Shown here piece by piece: positions 49,001 through 63,690 of a DNA stretch of 64,000 nt. The DNA lies in assembly GCF_036373705.1 (NCBI RefSeq), contig NC_089867.1, forward strand, positions 27,166,323 through 27,230,322, in the 5' to 3' direction. The notes below the pieces were generated by a model that was given only the letters and a program-made list of their open reading frames with translations, was not told where the DNA came from and made no database searches. The translations under genes and the position numbers were made by a program. This stretch comes from Amia ocellicauda. Taxonomy: Eukaryota; Chordata; Actinopteri; Amiiformes; Amiidae. Within the stretch, counting starts at the first letter, position 1, and each line of letters begins with the position of its first letter.

Positions 49001-49564
49001 GGCAATTACTGACTCAGGCCCCTTATTGTCCCCACTTAAGTACCGAGGAACCTGTGAAAACAGCGAAGGTCTGGAATATCATCCCTCACTTTCAGGTGAA
49101 TGGAAAGACTGCGGTGAAAGTGTTACATGGAAAACAACAACAGCGTATTGAATTGGGACTTCCTTCATCTTTCAAAGTGGCTTCAAGCCAACAAGCAACA
49201 TTCCTAATCGCAATCAATGATAAACATTTAAGACCAAAGGATTCACTCCGAGGAACGCAAAGACAGGGCTGCAGTCATTCACATCCAACTGGCTGCAATT
49301 TGGCAAATTTGTTTTTGTCGGTGAATTTTAAACATGCTATTTAGTTAATAAATTAAGTATATTACACATGCCTCTCATTAGTCAATCTTTATGAAGTCAT
49401 AATTCTTAAGATTATGTATAATTCATAGTCCATCACAATAAACGATCACGAAAGAAATGCTGTCGATCTCAGCGATGTCTGCCTACCATCCTCAGGGGTG
49501 TGACGATCTGTAAAATACTCGGTGAAATATTACTCCTCACTGGAAGGCGGTCTAAGAGATCCAT
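46046..49564 (-). CDS. Unrecognised candidate coding unit, four phase-compatible exons
   Basis: Minus-strand exons 49487-49564 (ATG at 49562-49564), 46909-46940, 46437-46623 and 46046-46232 all have GT/AG borders and join without a stop, giving 161 codons plus one base. The product begins MDLLDRLPVRSN, has no obvious signal peptide, and looks beta-rich with short hydrophobic strands (SNSVSVPVFI, SIPVPLCI, KPIKITIGKL) and two Cys. I recognise no family. The last exon ends in phase 1, so it needs further exons: 45832-45873 continues it, and then either a stop is reached in 41452-41623 or, if 44028-44061 is skipped, the WxxW frame is entered. It may be the 5' part of that gene, a separate gene or a decaying one. 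Confidence 0.4.
46941..49486. other. Intron or intergenic, no other exon recognised
   Basis: AT-rich with a poly(A) run at 47925-47944. Open frames (47446-47646, 48693-49151) have no recognisable motif. Confidence 0.4.
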
Positions 49565-49640
49565 AAACAGCTTGATCAGGAATAGAAGAGATTATTGTAA
49601 GAAGAACAAGCCGATATACGTTTAAAATTGGAGAACAAAA

Positions 49641-49787
49641 TTTATTGCCAATATGAAAGAAATTACAGAAAAAAAAAAAACAGAACAGAAGACAAATGCC
49701 CGACTCCTATTGTTGATCGCAGTGTTCGTCTACGCCATGTCTGCAAGGAAACGAGAACGAGAACAGAGGAAACCCAATACCTTTATT
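49641..49787 (-). terminator. usp48: Likely poly(A) signals of USP48
   Basis: AATAAA on the minus strand at 49782-49787 and 49641-49646, about 570 and 710 bases after the USP48 stop. Either could end its 3' UTR. Confidence 0.4.
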
Positions 49788-50356
49788 TTTCCTAACCAAG
49801 TTCCTAAAAGGCGAGTTGGGGATGGGGGTGTAACCCGCATTTTAGACCCCAGAAACAGTTACATTTTCAATATTTAAAAATTGCTCATGCATTCTGTGTC
49901 ATAAAAAATGAAGATTTCTGACTTGTCACATGAATGAAGCACTTGCTATGAGCAACTAATAGCGAATGCGTAGTTTACTGAAGTTCTCCGAATCTCCAAG
50001 AAGCTGCAGCCAGTCTGACCTTCGGATGGGTGGGGGGGTGTTCCATCGGTTTCTCCAGAACAAACACAAAAACCATGATTTCTTCTTAAAAACTGCTTCG
50101 CTTGCTTCCGATCCAGAGCGAGGACCCTCTCGCTGCACGTCCCGCCGCGGCGAGTGTCTCCGGCCCGTTGAGAGAATGCACAAACGTCTTTAAATATTAA
50201 AAGCGAGCGGATTATGAAGTTGTGATTAATCGGAGTGCAAAATACAGACACAAAGAAAATGAAAATAACTAAGCGTCCTGCCGTCTTCAGCCAGGCCAAG
50301 CGTTTTGGTTTGTGCGACGATCCTTCCTCTTCCTCGCGGCTGCAGACTGTTTTCTC

Positions 50357-53300
50357 TCAGTGCCCTAGAAGGCCGGTACCTAAAAGAGTCATTGCATTGT
50401 CTTACCCAGTGAAGAGGTTTTACAGGTCTTGACATTTTACACGAAAATCAATATACAAGTCTGTTAAATATACATCATTATCAAATTCTGTATCCACGAC
50501 ATTATATGCTAGTATTGGACAATCATGTAAGTCACCTGGGAAGACTTGAATGAATGAAGTATGAATTTATATAATTTAACTTGAAATCAGTCTATTGAGA
50601 CTGAGCTACCATTTTCAAATGAACAATTCAAAAACATGTTCAAATATTGATAGCAAACAGCTACAGGAAAAGAGGAGATCAGAGGCTTATATTTGCCTGC
50701 TGGAGACAAAATATTATCCTTGACAACAACAAGGAAAGCTCAAATGTCTCCAATAGCAGTGCAGGAAGTAGATCTCACACTATTTCACAGAGGCACTGAG
50801 AGAAACGTTAAGGATTGCGATTCGTATTGAGTGAAATGAAACGATGGCTTGGGGTTCTGGGTTCTGGAATCCCTATAAACACTAACTCTGAATGCTGGTG
50901 TATTTCAATGATCTTCTCTCTGAATCTCGTCTGAGGTGTGGAAATGATCAATTAAAATGCTTACCTTTAAACCCCTCTTCAGGCATACATACTGGAAATG
51001 GAAAAACAGAAACAAGAAATTAATGAGGATTAAAATAATATAAAACTTAATTCCTGCCTATCTGTAGGGTTATTATTAAACAGCCGTGGCTCAGTTTAAT
51101 TGCCCTCTATCAATCATTCTCTAGAACAAGGAAACAGGAGACACTCCACGGGTCCAAGGGTTGTTTGTTTCTCACACCAAACAATGACTGTCACGTGATG
51201 TTTACTGTGGATTTATTTTAATTTCGTTAAAATCATGGGACAGTACTTCAAGTCACACAGTAGATCAAGTCATGGGAGGAAATCAGAAATGTAACTTCAT
51301 TAGTTTTATGTCCATAGTCTATACATTAAAGAGTGAGTAAAATTGAGTAGTTTGAAGTAATCCCTGCTCAACGACATGGTATGAAAGAACAGGAGGAAAC
51401 GTCCATAAAAGACCGAGGCTGAAAGCTAATTAATGCAGATTAATGCCTCAGAGCTATAATATTATTTGGAGTTCTGAACACAAACCCATACTTTTTAAAA
51501 TGGGATCCTTTCAAAAACAATTGATCATCAATGCCTTATAACTCACAAAACAAACCCGCCGTTCAATTGCACAGATTTTGTCTATCTTCACGAAAGTGGC
51601 GCAAAAGGGAGAGTTGGGACGGCTGCGCTTCTTTAAATCTGGCTCTTCTGAGATCGTTCACTTTCTGTTTGGATACGAAGTCTTACAGCTGTCATTCAAA
51701 CAGTGCTGACGGTTGATATCAGCTGGACAAATACAATTCAAATCATTATACTACCGTATAATATGGGTACTAATTGCAGTGAAAAATCACCAAATGACTA
51801 CAGTCCTCAAACTAATTACCAAAAACTGGCATAATACATGAATAGTGGAACTGAATATCGGTTTTAATATGGTGCTGCAAAAGTAAACATTGCCAAGTTT
51901 GGACTTTTCAATGTATAAACCGTTACATAATTTGACAAATCTGCAGTAAAAACAGTTTTCATTGACTTGGATTATTCTGTGGACCTCCAATGGCGAGTCG
52001 ACAGCTAGGTCACTTTCTGTGCATTATTAACGGTGTACGATTATTAACTGTTGTGCTGCGCTACTTATTCAGAGGTATGTTAGACTGCAGTTGGTATTTT
52101 TTTTAATCTGGACCGACTGTGGTGGCGCAGAATCCTGTGTTAGCCGGAGTGAAATTAGGATCCAGCACTTTGCACCCGTGAGCGCCAGACATTTAAACCG
52201 CATTTCCGTGACCATCCACAGAAAGGTGAAAATTGGAAGGTTTGTGAAACTGTGTTGAGGGTTAATATTGACGTACACATCTCTGTTCAGTAAGTGCCTT
52301 TTCAGAACGATGGTGGCAGCCCTAGGAAATACAGATCAACATAGCACCAGTCTGAAGTCTTTTTGTGCGCAAATGCCAATATGAAGTGAAAGGCTTTACC
52401 TTGGAAAACATCGTCCATGGCGGCGTAATCAGCTATTGGTTCATCAGCCTTCAGAAAAACACAAAGACAGATTTCCATGATGTCCTTCTTCGTACAAAAT
52501 ATCTCTGGGTAACATCGTATTACTATTGCATGCAAGAACATCATCATCATAATATAATTATTTGCATATAAACATAATATGCAAGGAAGTGACCTACAAA
52601 GAAAACGAGGGTTACTTTAACAATAGAGCATAGAAGGATTATAATATATGTAACAGATTAAATAAAGAACAGGATTTGTGTCTTGGATCTGAACAATACC
52701 CCATTTCAAACGAACCCTTTTGCCCTCCGCCTCAACATGTTGTGATTGCTCTCCAATTCTCCGGCTGCACAATACCTCTGATTACTCTTACACACATTGT
52801 TCTTCTGAGATCGGGCAATGTTACACAACAGCTGCGCTACACAATACACATCTCAGGGCGAGGAAACTTAAGAAACCTACCAGGATACACTTCCTGGAGG
52901 GCCACTACGTCTCCTGGGTTTATTCCAACTGGAACGCCCCATTTCTTAACGCAGTTATTTCAATGAGTCACAAATAACATTATTTAAAGGTCTTTTACAC
53001 GTCATGGCTTCAAACTGCGCTTCCTGTAACAATCTGTGGCCTGAAGAGACGCATTCAATTCATCCACTTTATAAGACAGCCAAACCAACTGGGATGGGAA
53101 ATGGGAACTTGTGGCCCCAGACTGAGACCCCAGGGTTGGGTGCACATACCTTTAGACAGATAACACACTCAGGAATGACTCCAAGGCTCCCCAAGGTCGC
53201 CGAATCGTCCATCAGACAGCGCCCGTCTACAGACAGATTTTGGTCAAACGGAGCCACAGAAAACGCGTGCATGATCTGCAAGGAAAGCAGAAACGGGCAC

Positions 53301-56300
53301 ATGGATTTGATTCTCAATTCGTACGCATAGCTGGGAGTCCAGTGTTATTCAATCTCCGGGGTTATTTTAATTTCCCCAACTAGGAGCCACCTTTATCATC
53401 CATGACAATGCAGTGCGCTTGCTTTTAGATAACACAGACTGATTAGATTACACAGGAGCCCCAAGGGAAGGAATACAACACGAACCAACGAGGGGAAGGT
53501 ATGCAGAAACATTTAAATTTCCAAGAGCAAAGGAAGGTTCTATAACCCTTTCAAAACGTGAGCAGCCAATGAGCAGTGGTACAAAACCTCTCTGTAGACC
53601 ACGGTAAGTGTTGAATCAGAATGATCCCACCGCTTCTAGAGCTGATATGATCATTATTGCTTGATTCAACACTTTAAAACATTACTCCCCATTTGACACT
53701 CAATTGATTAATGAGATGCACTTGACACAGCAACAAGGATTACACATCTAGAACAGGAAAGTGGCATTTTATTCAGCTGCTACACGTCTGTGTAAAAGGA
53801 GAAGACAAACACATTGTCAAACGACTGGGCACAGACAGTGAAGTCATTTGCACAAGAGGACAAGCGATGAACCACAATTTCTAAAATACTGCATGGAAAA
53901 AAAAGCTGAGGGGAATCGGTTTAAAACAACAATGCAACATTAATGATGATAAAACTGGTGGTGATCCTCAACCCGTCCAATCAGAAAGGGTGATGTGAGT
54001 GGAGGTTATTTTGCAATTGTGTTTTACATCCTCGTTGTTAACAGAAATATATGTTTTGCATTATGTACGTATTAATCCACACAGAATTAAAAGGCCATTG
54101 CTCACAATATTCATTTCAGATTGAGAAGTAAAAGGAATAAACAAACATCTCAGTCCAGGGGTTTCTGCTCGCATTACCTGTATCTTGAGCTCTTTGAGTG
54201 TCTGATTAGCCGACACTATGAGAGCCTTCTCTCCGCGCACTTTCCGGTGCCGCGTGCTCCTGCGTATCCCGGGTTTCTGAGGGATGACGAAGGTGCTTAG
54301 GTGGAGACCGGGGCCCACGCCGGAGTCGCACAGCTTCTGACGCTTCGCTCCGTCGCTCGACTGCGTGCAGAAGATAAATGTTGATTGTGAAAAGAAATTT
54401 ACTTCTCAATACCAGCAACGAGTTCAGTTTGTTTCACAGGACATCAGTGAAGAGAGGATATTAATGCATTTTGTCGTGACTACAGGAGAACAGTCTGGGC
54501 AGAGGCATACAGGGCCTGATGAGTGTCTGCAGGAGTGATGGGAAGTACCGAACACAAATGAAAGGTGCTAACCTGGCTGAAATCAGGATCGCCTTCTCCC
54601 TCGACCTTCGGCTCCTCCCTCTCATCCTCTGCCTCGGAGCCGCTGGCGTTCATCTCCGGCGCGGCCTCCTTCAGGACCTGCAGGCAGAGGGAGTTAGAGC
54701 CACAGAGGCAGCCACCTGCACGGCCCCAAACCGCTCAGGAGGGACATCATGATTATATGGGCAGTGAAACCGCATAAGAGAGAGACACTAGAGATGTTCG
54801 GGTCTTTTAAATCTCCGTTGGACAAGAACGTTTTTATTTCAAACGCACCATTTTGTTGTCCAGGACTTTGCGCACGTACACCGTGGCCTGAGTGTATTCA
54901 CGCATGTCTCTCTGCTGCTGAAACAGCAGTCCTTCTCTGCAATCCAGACACAGCTCTGAAGTTAAGCACAAACGAACACGAATAAAAATCACAGAACCAG
55001 TCTTATTATATATTAGATGTGCATCTCATATTTCAATGCAGGAATTGAATACAAAACCTGTAAAATGCCTGGACAGTACATTACACTTCAATGGCGGAGG
55101 AACTGCACTGACCTGGATCCGTTCTGTATTCCACGTTCACCGTGTCGTCCTGGCATTTCTCTACCAGCCTGTAAACGCGGATAGACTCATCCACGAGGAA
55201 GTGCTTAGTCACGGCCTCCCACTCGCTGGGCCATAACAGAGCTATACTGTGCGAAGGAAAGACGCAAGACATGACAGACATTATCACAACATTCACAAAA
55301 CCCAGACCTGAAGTTCATAATAAAAACAACAATCGATGTCAAAGTTCTATCGTTATTAATCTCCAACATTTATCCACTCAGCACTCAGTCAAAACTAAAA
55401 TAAAACTAATGAAAACACCCTCGTAATAAGGACACAAAACAGACTATTGAACTTTAAACTGCTCAGGGTGAGATGTTAACACTAAAGATTGACTGAACAT
55501 TATTACTATACAAGTTGCCTGGAAAGAGATTGCCAGATATGAATGCCTTTATTCAGACATAAGCGGGCTTTAAAGTGAACCCTGTGGATGCCTGTATACT
55601 CTCTGAAGCTACACGGATGGATGAAACACTCACTGTTTGGCATCTCCCTTGGCCATGGAGTCAAACGTGAACATGAAGCCCCCATGTGGACAGAGCAGGA
55701 TGCTGTTCCCCACATTGGACACGGGATTGCATCGGGTCGGTCTCCTGTGTCAGGATCAACGCAAGATACAGGATCAGATTAGATGATATTCGATATGTAT
55801 TTGGGAGAATAATAATAATCAATTAAAAATCACATTACACAAATATGGTGTTTCAATGAATACATGCATTAAGATTAATATCTGTTGTGTGTCTGGTCTA
55901 TTATGAGAATTCCTTAGATTATTTTAAATGTAATTAGGATTAACTAAGGAACAAGTACAGAAAGGTATTACATTTATTTAAATCTGAAATCAAAACATGA
56001 GAAAATCAATACACTTAAGTCTTGTAGCATATTTCAAACACGTATATATGCATAAAGCAGTAAATTACCTAATAAATCTTTTCCATTCGTCCACAAAAAA
56101 CAGGGAAACAATGTAAAGAACATCAGTCTCCTGCAGAAAAGAAAAAAACGATAAAATAAAACAAAGGAACAATAATATAATCAAAAAAGATAAAATCTAG
56201 TTTCAAAGCAGTGTTTGCGGAGAGAGACTGTATACCTACAGAAAACAAGGGTGTTTCAGTTTTAAGACATGCTCCATGTTTAAACTAGTTTGCAAATTAA

Positions 56301-59300
56301 AGAGCCCCCAAATTCTGTCACCGTACAAACAAACATTGCAGGTGCCAAGAAGTCACCCATGTTTTCTGTAACACACTGAGCTGCCAGTACAGAAGAGGCA
56401 CCATCAGCCCCTGGAGAAAAACTAAATGACGACGGACGTCTTGGCTTCTGTGCCGCCTGTGACACGATGGGGGTCGGCCTGGGAGCAATAAAAATACACT
56501 AAAAGAGCTCTGGTCCTCATGTTTCTGCAAATCTGGAATGGGAGTTAAAACGCTATAGTTTTCATAATTCAACAACATGCTGGTTCAATGGTTGATGAGA
56601 GGCAGAACACTTAAAAACACAAAACTTCCAGTATAGACCACATACAGACGTGCACAGAAACACCTGAAATAAAACGTCGAGCAACAATTCATACCAAGCC
56701 GCTCGATACTCGTGTAAAAATATCAGTGTTTGTTTTGGAAAAGGGTTCATTTTTCGGTTCGTGCTCTGAATACAGTATCTCTATTTGATGCTACTTAAGT
56801 CTTTAACAGAGGTTTCATGTTTCATAAAACAATAAAAACCCCTGTGACATTTGTATTAACACAAAGAGCGATTGTTCGTGTTGTCTGCAGCACAGAGACA
56901 GCATTCATTCTTCATGTTGTGAAAACAACCCTGTGACCTCAGCCCGAGACCTCCCGAGACCCCCATCCCAGTCACTTTCAGGTTCAGATGCATTTCACGG
57001 AAACAGTCTTTCCTGTAAACTTGCACTGACCCTCCAGTCAAGATACAGCAGCACATGGAAATGAGGATTCCCATGGTTCACAACAACCTGGCAATATAAT
57101 ACACGTCCAGGCTTTGTCATGTTCCCCAGTCATTTCATATGATAGATTACAAACCCTAATGTTTGATTATAAAATTGCTCAGAAGGAAAATTTGGTTCAT
57201 TGCAGAAGATCAAGTTCCGGCCAAGTGAGCAAAGGTTATTTCACATGATATTGATTGATCTATGTAGACCCTTTACACACACTCAAACTGGACACAGAAA
57301 GAGGCTTTAAGGGATCCTACCTGAGGCCATTTCTGGAGCGTCGGTCTGTTTTTATCATGAAAGAGGTTGAGGAGAGAGGTCTTCTGTTCGTGGGCCATCA
57401 TCCTGTTCAGGGCTTCATTCTCCTTCCCCTCCCTTTCTAGACTCTGGAAACAGAGTCGAATACCTCGTGTAAGCAGCACAAATTGGATATCAGCACCATC
57501 AAGCCAATATAACAAGATTACAGTTACTTATGTGTCGTCACTCAAGGAAGGTTATATCGAACACCTCCCCCCAAAAATCTTTAAGGGCCCAAAAACATGA
57601 GACGCACTTTGGAAAAGTCAGATGTGTTAAGACAACAGTGGTTGCTTTGTGTTTTAAATGGACAGTTAACTCCGTATAATTTTCTTATTTTTGTTAACCG
57701 TATGCTTATTTAGATTTTATCCCACATGCAGCTGTGCTCAAATCTCTGCCATGACCGAGAATTATTAGAAAATCAAATATACAAATATCGGATAACAACA
57801 GTATTTAACAGAAAAGAAATCGTGCAGCTCTGCAGGATGTCAGAATTGTACTCCGTTCTCAAAGCATGTGCTCAGAACATGTCACTTCCTGGCACTTAAT
57901 CAAGTGTGACCCATCAAAGTGGGTACAGTCAGCTGACCTTGATACTCTCTCTTCTTTAGTAAACCTGCTAACTCGACTCTCTTATCTTGTAGGGATAAAG
58001 GACTGGATGATAATGATCATTTTAATGTGGGCTGTTCTAGGCTGAACATGTTTGAACTCTAAAGAATGTAGTAATGCTGACTAAATAAGCATCTCTTTCC
58101 TCGAGAGGTGTGGACTGCTGACCTCTAACGGACGGTGTTGGTCTGGAAGATTCTAATGTCCTCACGAGGTCTCTCGATACCAAACCCCCAGGCTGGTATT
58201 CATCACCACCTGCCCCCGGCGCACGGCTCATCACTTACCATGCACTGCTGACAGGAGTCCTGGCTGGAGGAAAACTCGGGGGCCTTGGGGAAGTACACCC
58301 TCAACTTGTCCCAGACCTCAGTGGTGATGAGCTTCCTCTCGTTTTCTGATATGCAAAGGCCACCTTTGAAAGTCAAAGATTCATTTTTGAGCCGTGTTAT
58401 ACCCAGCTACAGCAGGGCCAATTCTGGCACACAAAGCCTATCCTGGTGGTGGTATTGCAGGACATGCACAATACCAGCCCATCGCCAGTGTAACAGTAAC
58501 AGTTTAGAAACCCTGCAGGAAATGAAATGCTCAGTGCTGTAACAACTGATCCTGTACAAAACATCTATCCAATGCCATGTTTACATGAGTTAATATAAAC
58601 ACAGCAGAGCAACTAGATTATGTTGTAAAATGCAGGCTTCAGGCAGTGGACATAAAAATGGAAATGCAAGGGCCCTACAACAGGTTTGCAAAGTACGTGG
58701 CCGCTACACACGACTGGCGTGTCAAACATGCAAATCTCCCTTTAGCACCTCCTAAGACTTGACGATGTCTGCACTCAGTAGCTCATTGTATTTAAAAAAC
58801 GGTACTTTGTACTAAAGTATTCCTGCACTTTCATAATGCTTTAATCAGTTTCTTGTTTGAACTAAGTCAGCCTGGATAAGGGTGCTAATAAATAATAACA
58901 ATATTGTAAGAATTGCTGAAGTATCACAAGGAACTGTCTCAAAGGTGATGTCAGCAGGGCAGAAAGAAGGAAAGACCTCATCGCAGAGCAACAGAAGGCG
59001 AGACACAATCCAAACTCTTCCAGCATGGCAACGCTCCAATCCACAGGGCACGTTATTATTGATTTCTTAGCAGAAATTGACACAAAGGGCTTCACAACGA
59101 ACCATGTGGACAGAGAATGTCTTCATTGAAATTGAGGTTCTCCTCCCTGTCCTCCTTGCTCTCAGGAACCGACCCATCTGTTTCAAAGGGAATGCGATTA
59201 CATTTTAGTATTTTGTTCTTGTTGTGCAGACTTCCGCAGTTCTGCACAGACCTGCAGAATTCCACCAATTCCAGTGGTGGAGAAGCACAGATCCACGCAG

Positions 59301-62300
59301 ACCTGCATAAACCTGTGCTGCATAAACACGACCTTAATGTTATGTTGGCATTTTTGCTTAAAAATATTGTTTTAAAAAATTGCCGTTTAGCCTGTTTACA
59401 CTTTTAAATCCCTAATTTATCATTGGCACCCTTCGCACTTCGCAACGTAAAAAAAACAAAACAAAAAAAAGAGACTTGGGGCACTGCAGCCAAAAAAGGA
59501 TTGCCAACCCTGACATAAAACAAACTATTCCAGTGTTGTAAAGTCCAGTTACATTGCCTTTCAAACATGCTTTTACGTCTGGCAATTAAACTGTTGCCTG
59601 AAGTTGAGAAGCATCAACAGTATTTTTTATTAGATGACACTGAACTTAAACCTACCTTTGGCCCCCAGCACCTCTGGTCCCTGTCCGTTGGTTTTGCCAT
59701 TAGTGTGTTTGGTTTCTTCCTCCTCCTCTTCGAGCTGCTCCAGGGCCAACTGACGCCAGCTTCTTAGAGAGGCCTTACCGATCCAGAATCCTTCATTACT
59801 GGGGAGATGAAGACCACACACCTGCCATTACAAAACTTCACATTTCAAGACTGAGACCCACCTAACCATTACCTGCAGGCAGCGTTTAACTGAGCACCTG
59901 CAAGAGGCTTCTAGCAAAACGAAGGAGACCCTCTGCCCTGGATCAGACTGACGGTAATATTAGCTCAGAGTATACACTGTCTGAGTGAGAGCAGTGTGTG
60001 CGGACGATCTTATGAGCGAGCTGCGGTTACCCGTTTACTGCCACTTTCACCAGGTTGGAAATGACTTTATAATCTTCATTCAGCTGGTTCTTGAGTCGCA
60101 GTACCCTGCATCTCTGCTTCACACAGTCCTGGCAGAGGGCGGAGCCTAGCGGACAGGAAACAAAGTACATGTCACTTCCTTTAATACAAACTCTCTGAAG
60201 TTTCAAACACTTCTGCGTCCTTCAGAGCAGTGTAGTTGAGATGCAAAGGACCGGTGTGTCCACTCCACATTAAACTGAGCTCAGAGGTGGACATGGACGC
60301 ATTCTGGCTTTAAACACCGTTACGTCCTGTTCTGATCAAGCACACTTTCATTTAACTTCTGCTATGTATATTATCTAGTGTGCTCTGTGTTCAATCTGAA
60401 TTCTCACATTTTGTTAGTAACCAATTATTGCCCAGAGGGAAGGGCTGGTTTTAGTTTACTGCAGTGTAGAGAAACTACAGTATACATGCCATTCCTGTTC
60501 ATGCGATTACTGTAATGACAGTATAAAATGAGATCTGCCCTTTCCGAGACATTAGCCTATATAATAGACATAATAACAATCCTATATAGTGTACATAATA
60601 CTCCCCGAGCAATCCTCCTTATTTGGGAAGGTCATGGTTGACGCTGGACATGTGTTTGTAGTTCCTGTCTCTCTCCCTTCAACGTATCTACCTGTTAATA
60701 GTCATCTGCATTTTGGATGGAAAGTGCTGTACAGTTGGTCACTAAGCATTTAAATAAGTTGTCCCTGTTGTAGACGCTGCACCTCAGGGACCATCACCCT
60801 GTGATTGATGCAGACATCCCAAAAGTAACATTCTCTGCTTTTTTTGATTCACTATGAACAAGAGCTAAGAGCATCAGAATTTTATAAATAAATAAATAAA
60901 TAAATAAATACATTCCAATTAAATTGGTGTTTATTATTTTTAATCATATATTCCGTTTACCAGCAAATAAACCGCAATTTAATCATTTACACATTTTCAT
61001 ATCTATGTTTGGTGTATGTTCAGTAACAAATTGATCTGAGGTTTAAAACCTTAACCGCTCCTAAACAGAAAGTCAGCTCACAGCGTTTACTGTGAGCAAA
61101 GGATTACGGGACAAAGAAAGTAATCTGAAGTCTGCCATTGGCTTTCCACGACAACATGCTCACAGGGACACCGAGAACTGGCTGGGGTTAATCTGTTAAA
61201 TGCTTTATCTTGTGTACGATAAAGGCCATAAAAAGATTTTGAAACCGATAAAGTGACGCTTACCGTCTAATCTAGGACTCCCTCCGTATCTATTGAAGAT
61301 GATCTCTGCCGCTTTTACAGATATCCGTTTCACGTCTCCGATCTTATCTGGGTGTAGCTTCCCATGGGAACAGATGAACTTGGAGTTGTCAATGGCTTTG
61401 GTGACAGTGGAGTCGTCCAGCCACTTCTTCAGCCACTCCAGCGGAACGAACTCGAAGGGCTGGCCTACAAAATGATTAGAAACGACGGATTATGGACGCA
61501 GACAGACGCAAATCGAAGCATGTCCGTCATTCTCTAGTACTGCAAGACAATTCAGGCCATTAATGACAGGGAGATACGGGGCCACAGCAAAGACAAAGGA
61601 TGGGGTAAGTGATTTCCCAGTAATTGGATCTCAGCAGAAGTCATTTAAATAAATAATTTTGATTGTTTATAATCTGACAGATCATTGCCCTCTGATTAGT
61701 CCTTTACACACAAACTATTTCCAAACCTACATACAGAGAGCACCTAGCACTGAAAGGTAATTACATTTAAAACATACATGAACTGCATTTCAAGTTTGTC
61801 TATAAAACATTTTAACAAAAAAGTATGTATTTTCTCAAAGCAGTTGTTTGCCAATGACATGTCAAATGCTATTGCAAATTAAAGAAACTGGTTTTATTAG
61901 CAGTTGCATCTAGAGCATGGCGTTTCTCGTCTTGACTTTGTAACCTGTATTTCAGTCCTCCGGCCCCAAGAGGGCGATATCGCCGGCTCTTAAAGCATGT
62001 AGGCTGCTCAATCCCACTGCAGTACCATCATCTCAATTAGTCAAATTATTGACAAATGATGCGCATTTCTAGTCAACAGCACAATGTGATGTACATGGCA
62101 ACTGACATTTAATCATGCAAGCGATTTATTCAATAGCAACCTATTGCAGACAATGCATCAATACATTCATGTTCACTGGGAACACTAATTAAATATGAAG
62201 TATACATAATAGTTTGGTATTTTTATAAAAATAAAAAAGGGGGATGAAAAATACTGAAATCAGATAATCAGAGTCAATACAATGTCAAGTGCACAGGGGT

Positions 62301-63687
62301 GTTCCTCTTTGATACTGAATCGGGCATGTTGGTTAACCCGTTCTCCTTTCATGGACTGACACGATTGTGTGAAAACATGCCCAAACGAGACTTGCAGCAT
62401 CAACGGAATTGGGAACAACCAACAAATATTTTTCAGCCTTTTCCCGCCTCATCATAATTAGCTTCCTTTCTAATTAATCACAGCTTCTACATTGTTACTA
62501 AGCGTTATTTCAGTTACTTGTTTACAGTGATGTCTAAGATAATAGAAATACAATTTCCAAAGCCAAGCTTGAGAAAGACAACACACTATTAGCAATTAAT
62601 ACATTCTTTGTTAAACCATATATTAGCTTATTAACTAGATGACTAAGCACTGCCAAGTATCCTTCCATACGACTAATTACCAGACATCCCTGTAATAAAG
62701 CTCATCCCCACTTTAGACTTTTCTCAGAAATGTGATACCATACGAGAATGTTTTTACAGACCGTCTTCAGCAGGTAACAATTCGTAGAGCTCCTTCACCT
62801 CTTCGTGCTTGGCTTTGCCCTGGTCTACACTCTGCTTGCGCATGTCGGCCATTTCCACGCACCACTCCTCAAACTTCCTGTTATCCCGTTCCACCAGCTT
62901 CTGCAGAAAGCCTACAGATGGGAATGAAAAGGGTCGGCCCATCACAGGTCCCAGGCGCTGCGGACCGCAGATGGCGGCGATGCTTTTGATCGCGTCACAG
63001 AAAGGCTACGTTACGTGAAATCATCACACAACTGACGGGGATGTCACACAATTGCGTTTATACAGTTAATGTGATCAGTTAAGGGTATGTTTGTTCTCAG
63101 AAGGCCTAGTTGACTGCTTGTATTAGATACCGAAGCATTATTACAGATTTCTTGTACTTATAACATGAAAGGCATTATAAATAGTTCTGTCAGGTCAATA
63201 TACCATATCAATACTGTCATTTTCAAGCAGGAAATTAGTCATAAAGGATCCCTCTACTAACCTGGTACCTGAACATTAACCTCGGCCTGATTGTCATCGT
63301 CCCCCTGTCTCTTGTACACCAGCATGTATGCGTTCCTCGAACAGTGAAACCCTTTCCCACACTTGGGTTTGCGCGTCTGGGATTTGGAAGTTTCCGCTAG
63401 AAAGCAACGTGAACAGAAGAGAGCAGGCATGCGTAAGCGGAGCGATCCCAAATGTGAACGTGTTTTCAACTCGGTACACTCAACAGGGTGAAGAATTACA
63501 TATATACCTATATCCTCCTCTATTCCAAGCTGCAGTTTCTTGCCCTCCATCTTTTCAATCTCTTCATCGTTGAACTTGTACCAGTCATTAGTCCTGGCGT
63601 CGCGCACATGGGCGATGTAGTGACCGGAGTAGGCGCTGACGCCTCTGTGGATCAGCACCGCGTTCAGCTCGTAGATGCACTTCTCAC
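50357..63687 (-). CDS. usp48: Ubiquitin carboxyl-terminal hydrolase 48, C-terminal 723 aa (5' exons outside window)
   Basis: USP48 is a nuclear ubiquitin-specific cysteine protease that trims ubiquitin from substrates such as histone H2A and RelA. Nineteen exons, all GT/AG and phase-consistent: 63508-63687, 63262-63396, 62762-62911, 61264-61464, 60031-60145, 59656-59798, 59103-59177, 58239-58363, 57321-57443, 56069-56130, 55634-55744, 55113-55246, 54849-54955, 54573-54677, 54178-54360, 53150-53275, 52400-52448, 50965-50991 and 50357-50379. The first exon holds the USP His box ([13 protein letters not shown], catalytic His) and [17 protein letters not shown]-region motifs follow ([27 protein letters not shown]), then an acidic linker, a basic stretch ([13 protein letters not shown]) and a ubiquitin-like domain ([15 protein letters not shown]). 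It ends [14 protein letters not shown], as remembered for vertebrate USP48. The catalytic Cys box is upstream of the window. Confidence 0.97.
60883..60911. repeat. (AAAT)n microsatellite
   Basis: About seven ATAA units in a USP48 intron. Confidence 0.95.
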
Positions 63688-63690
63688 CTG

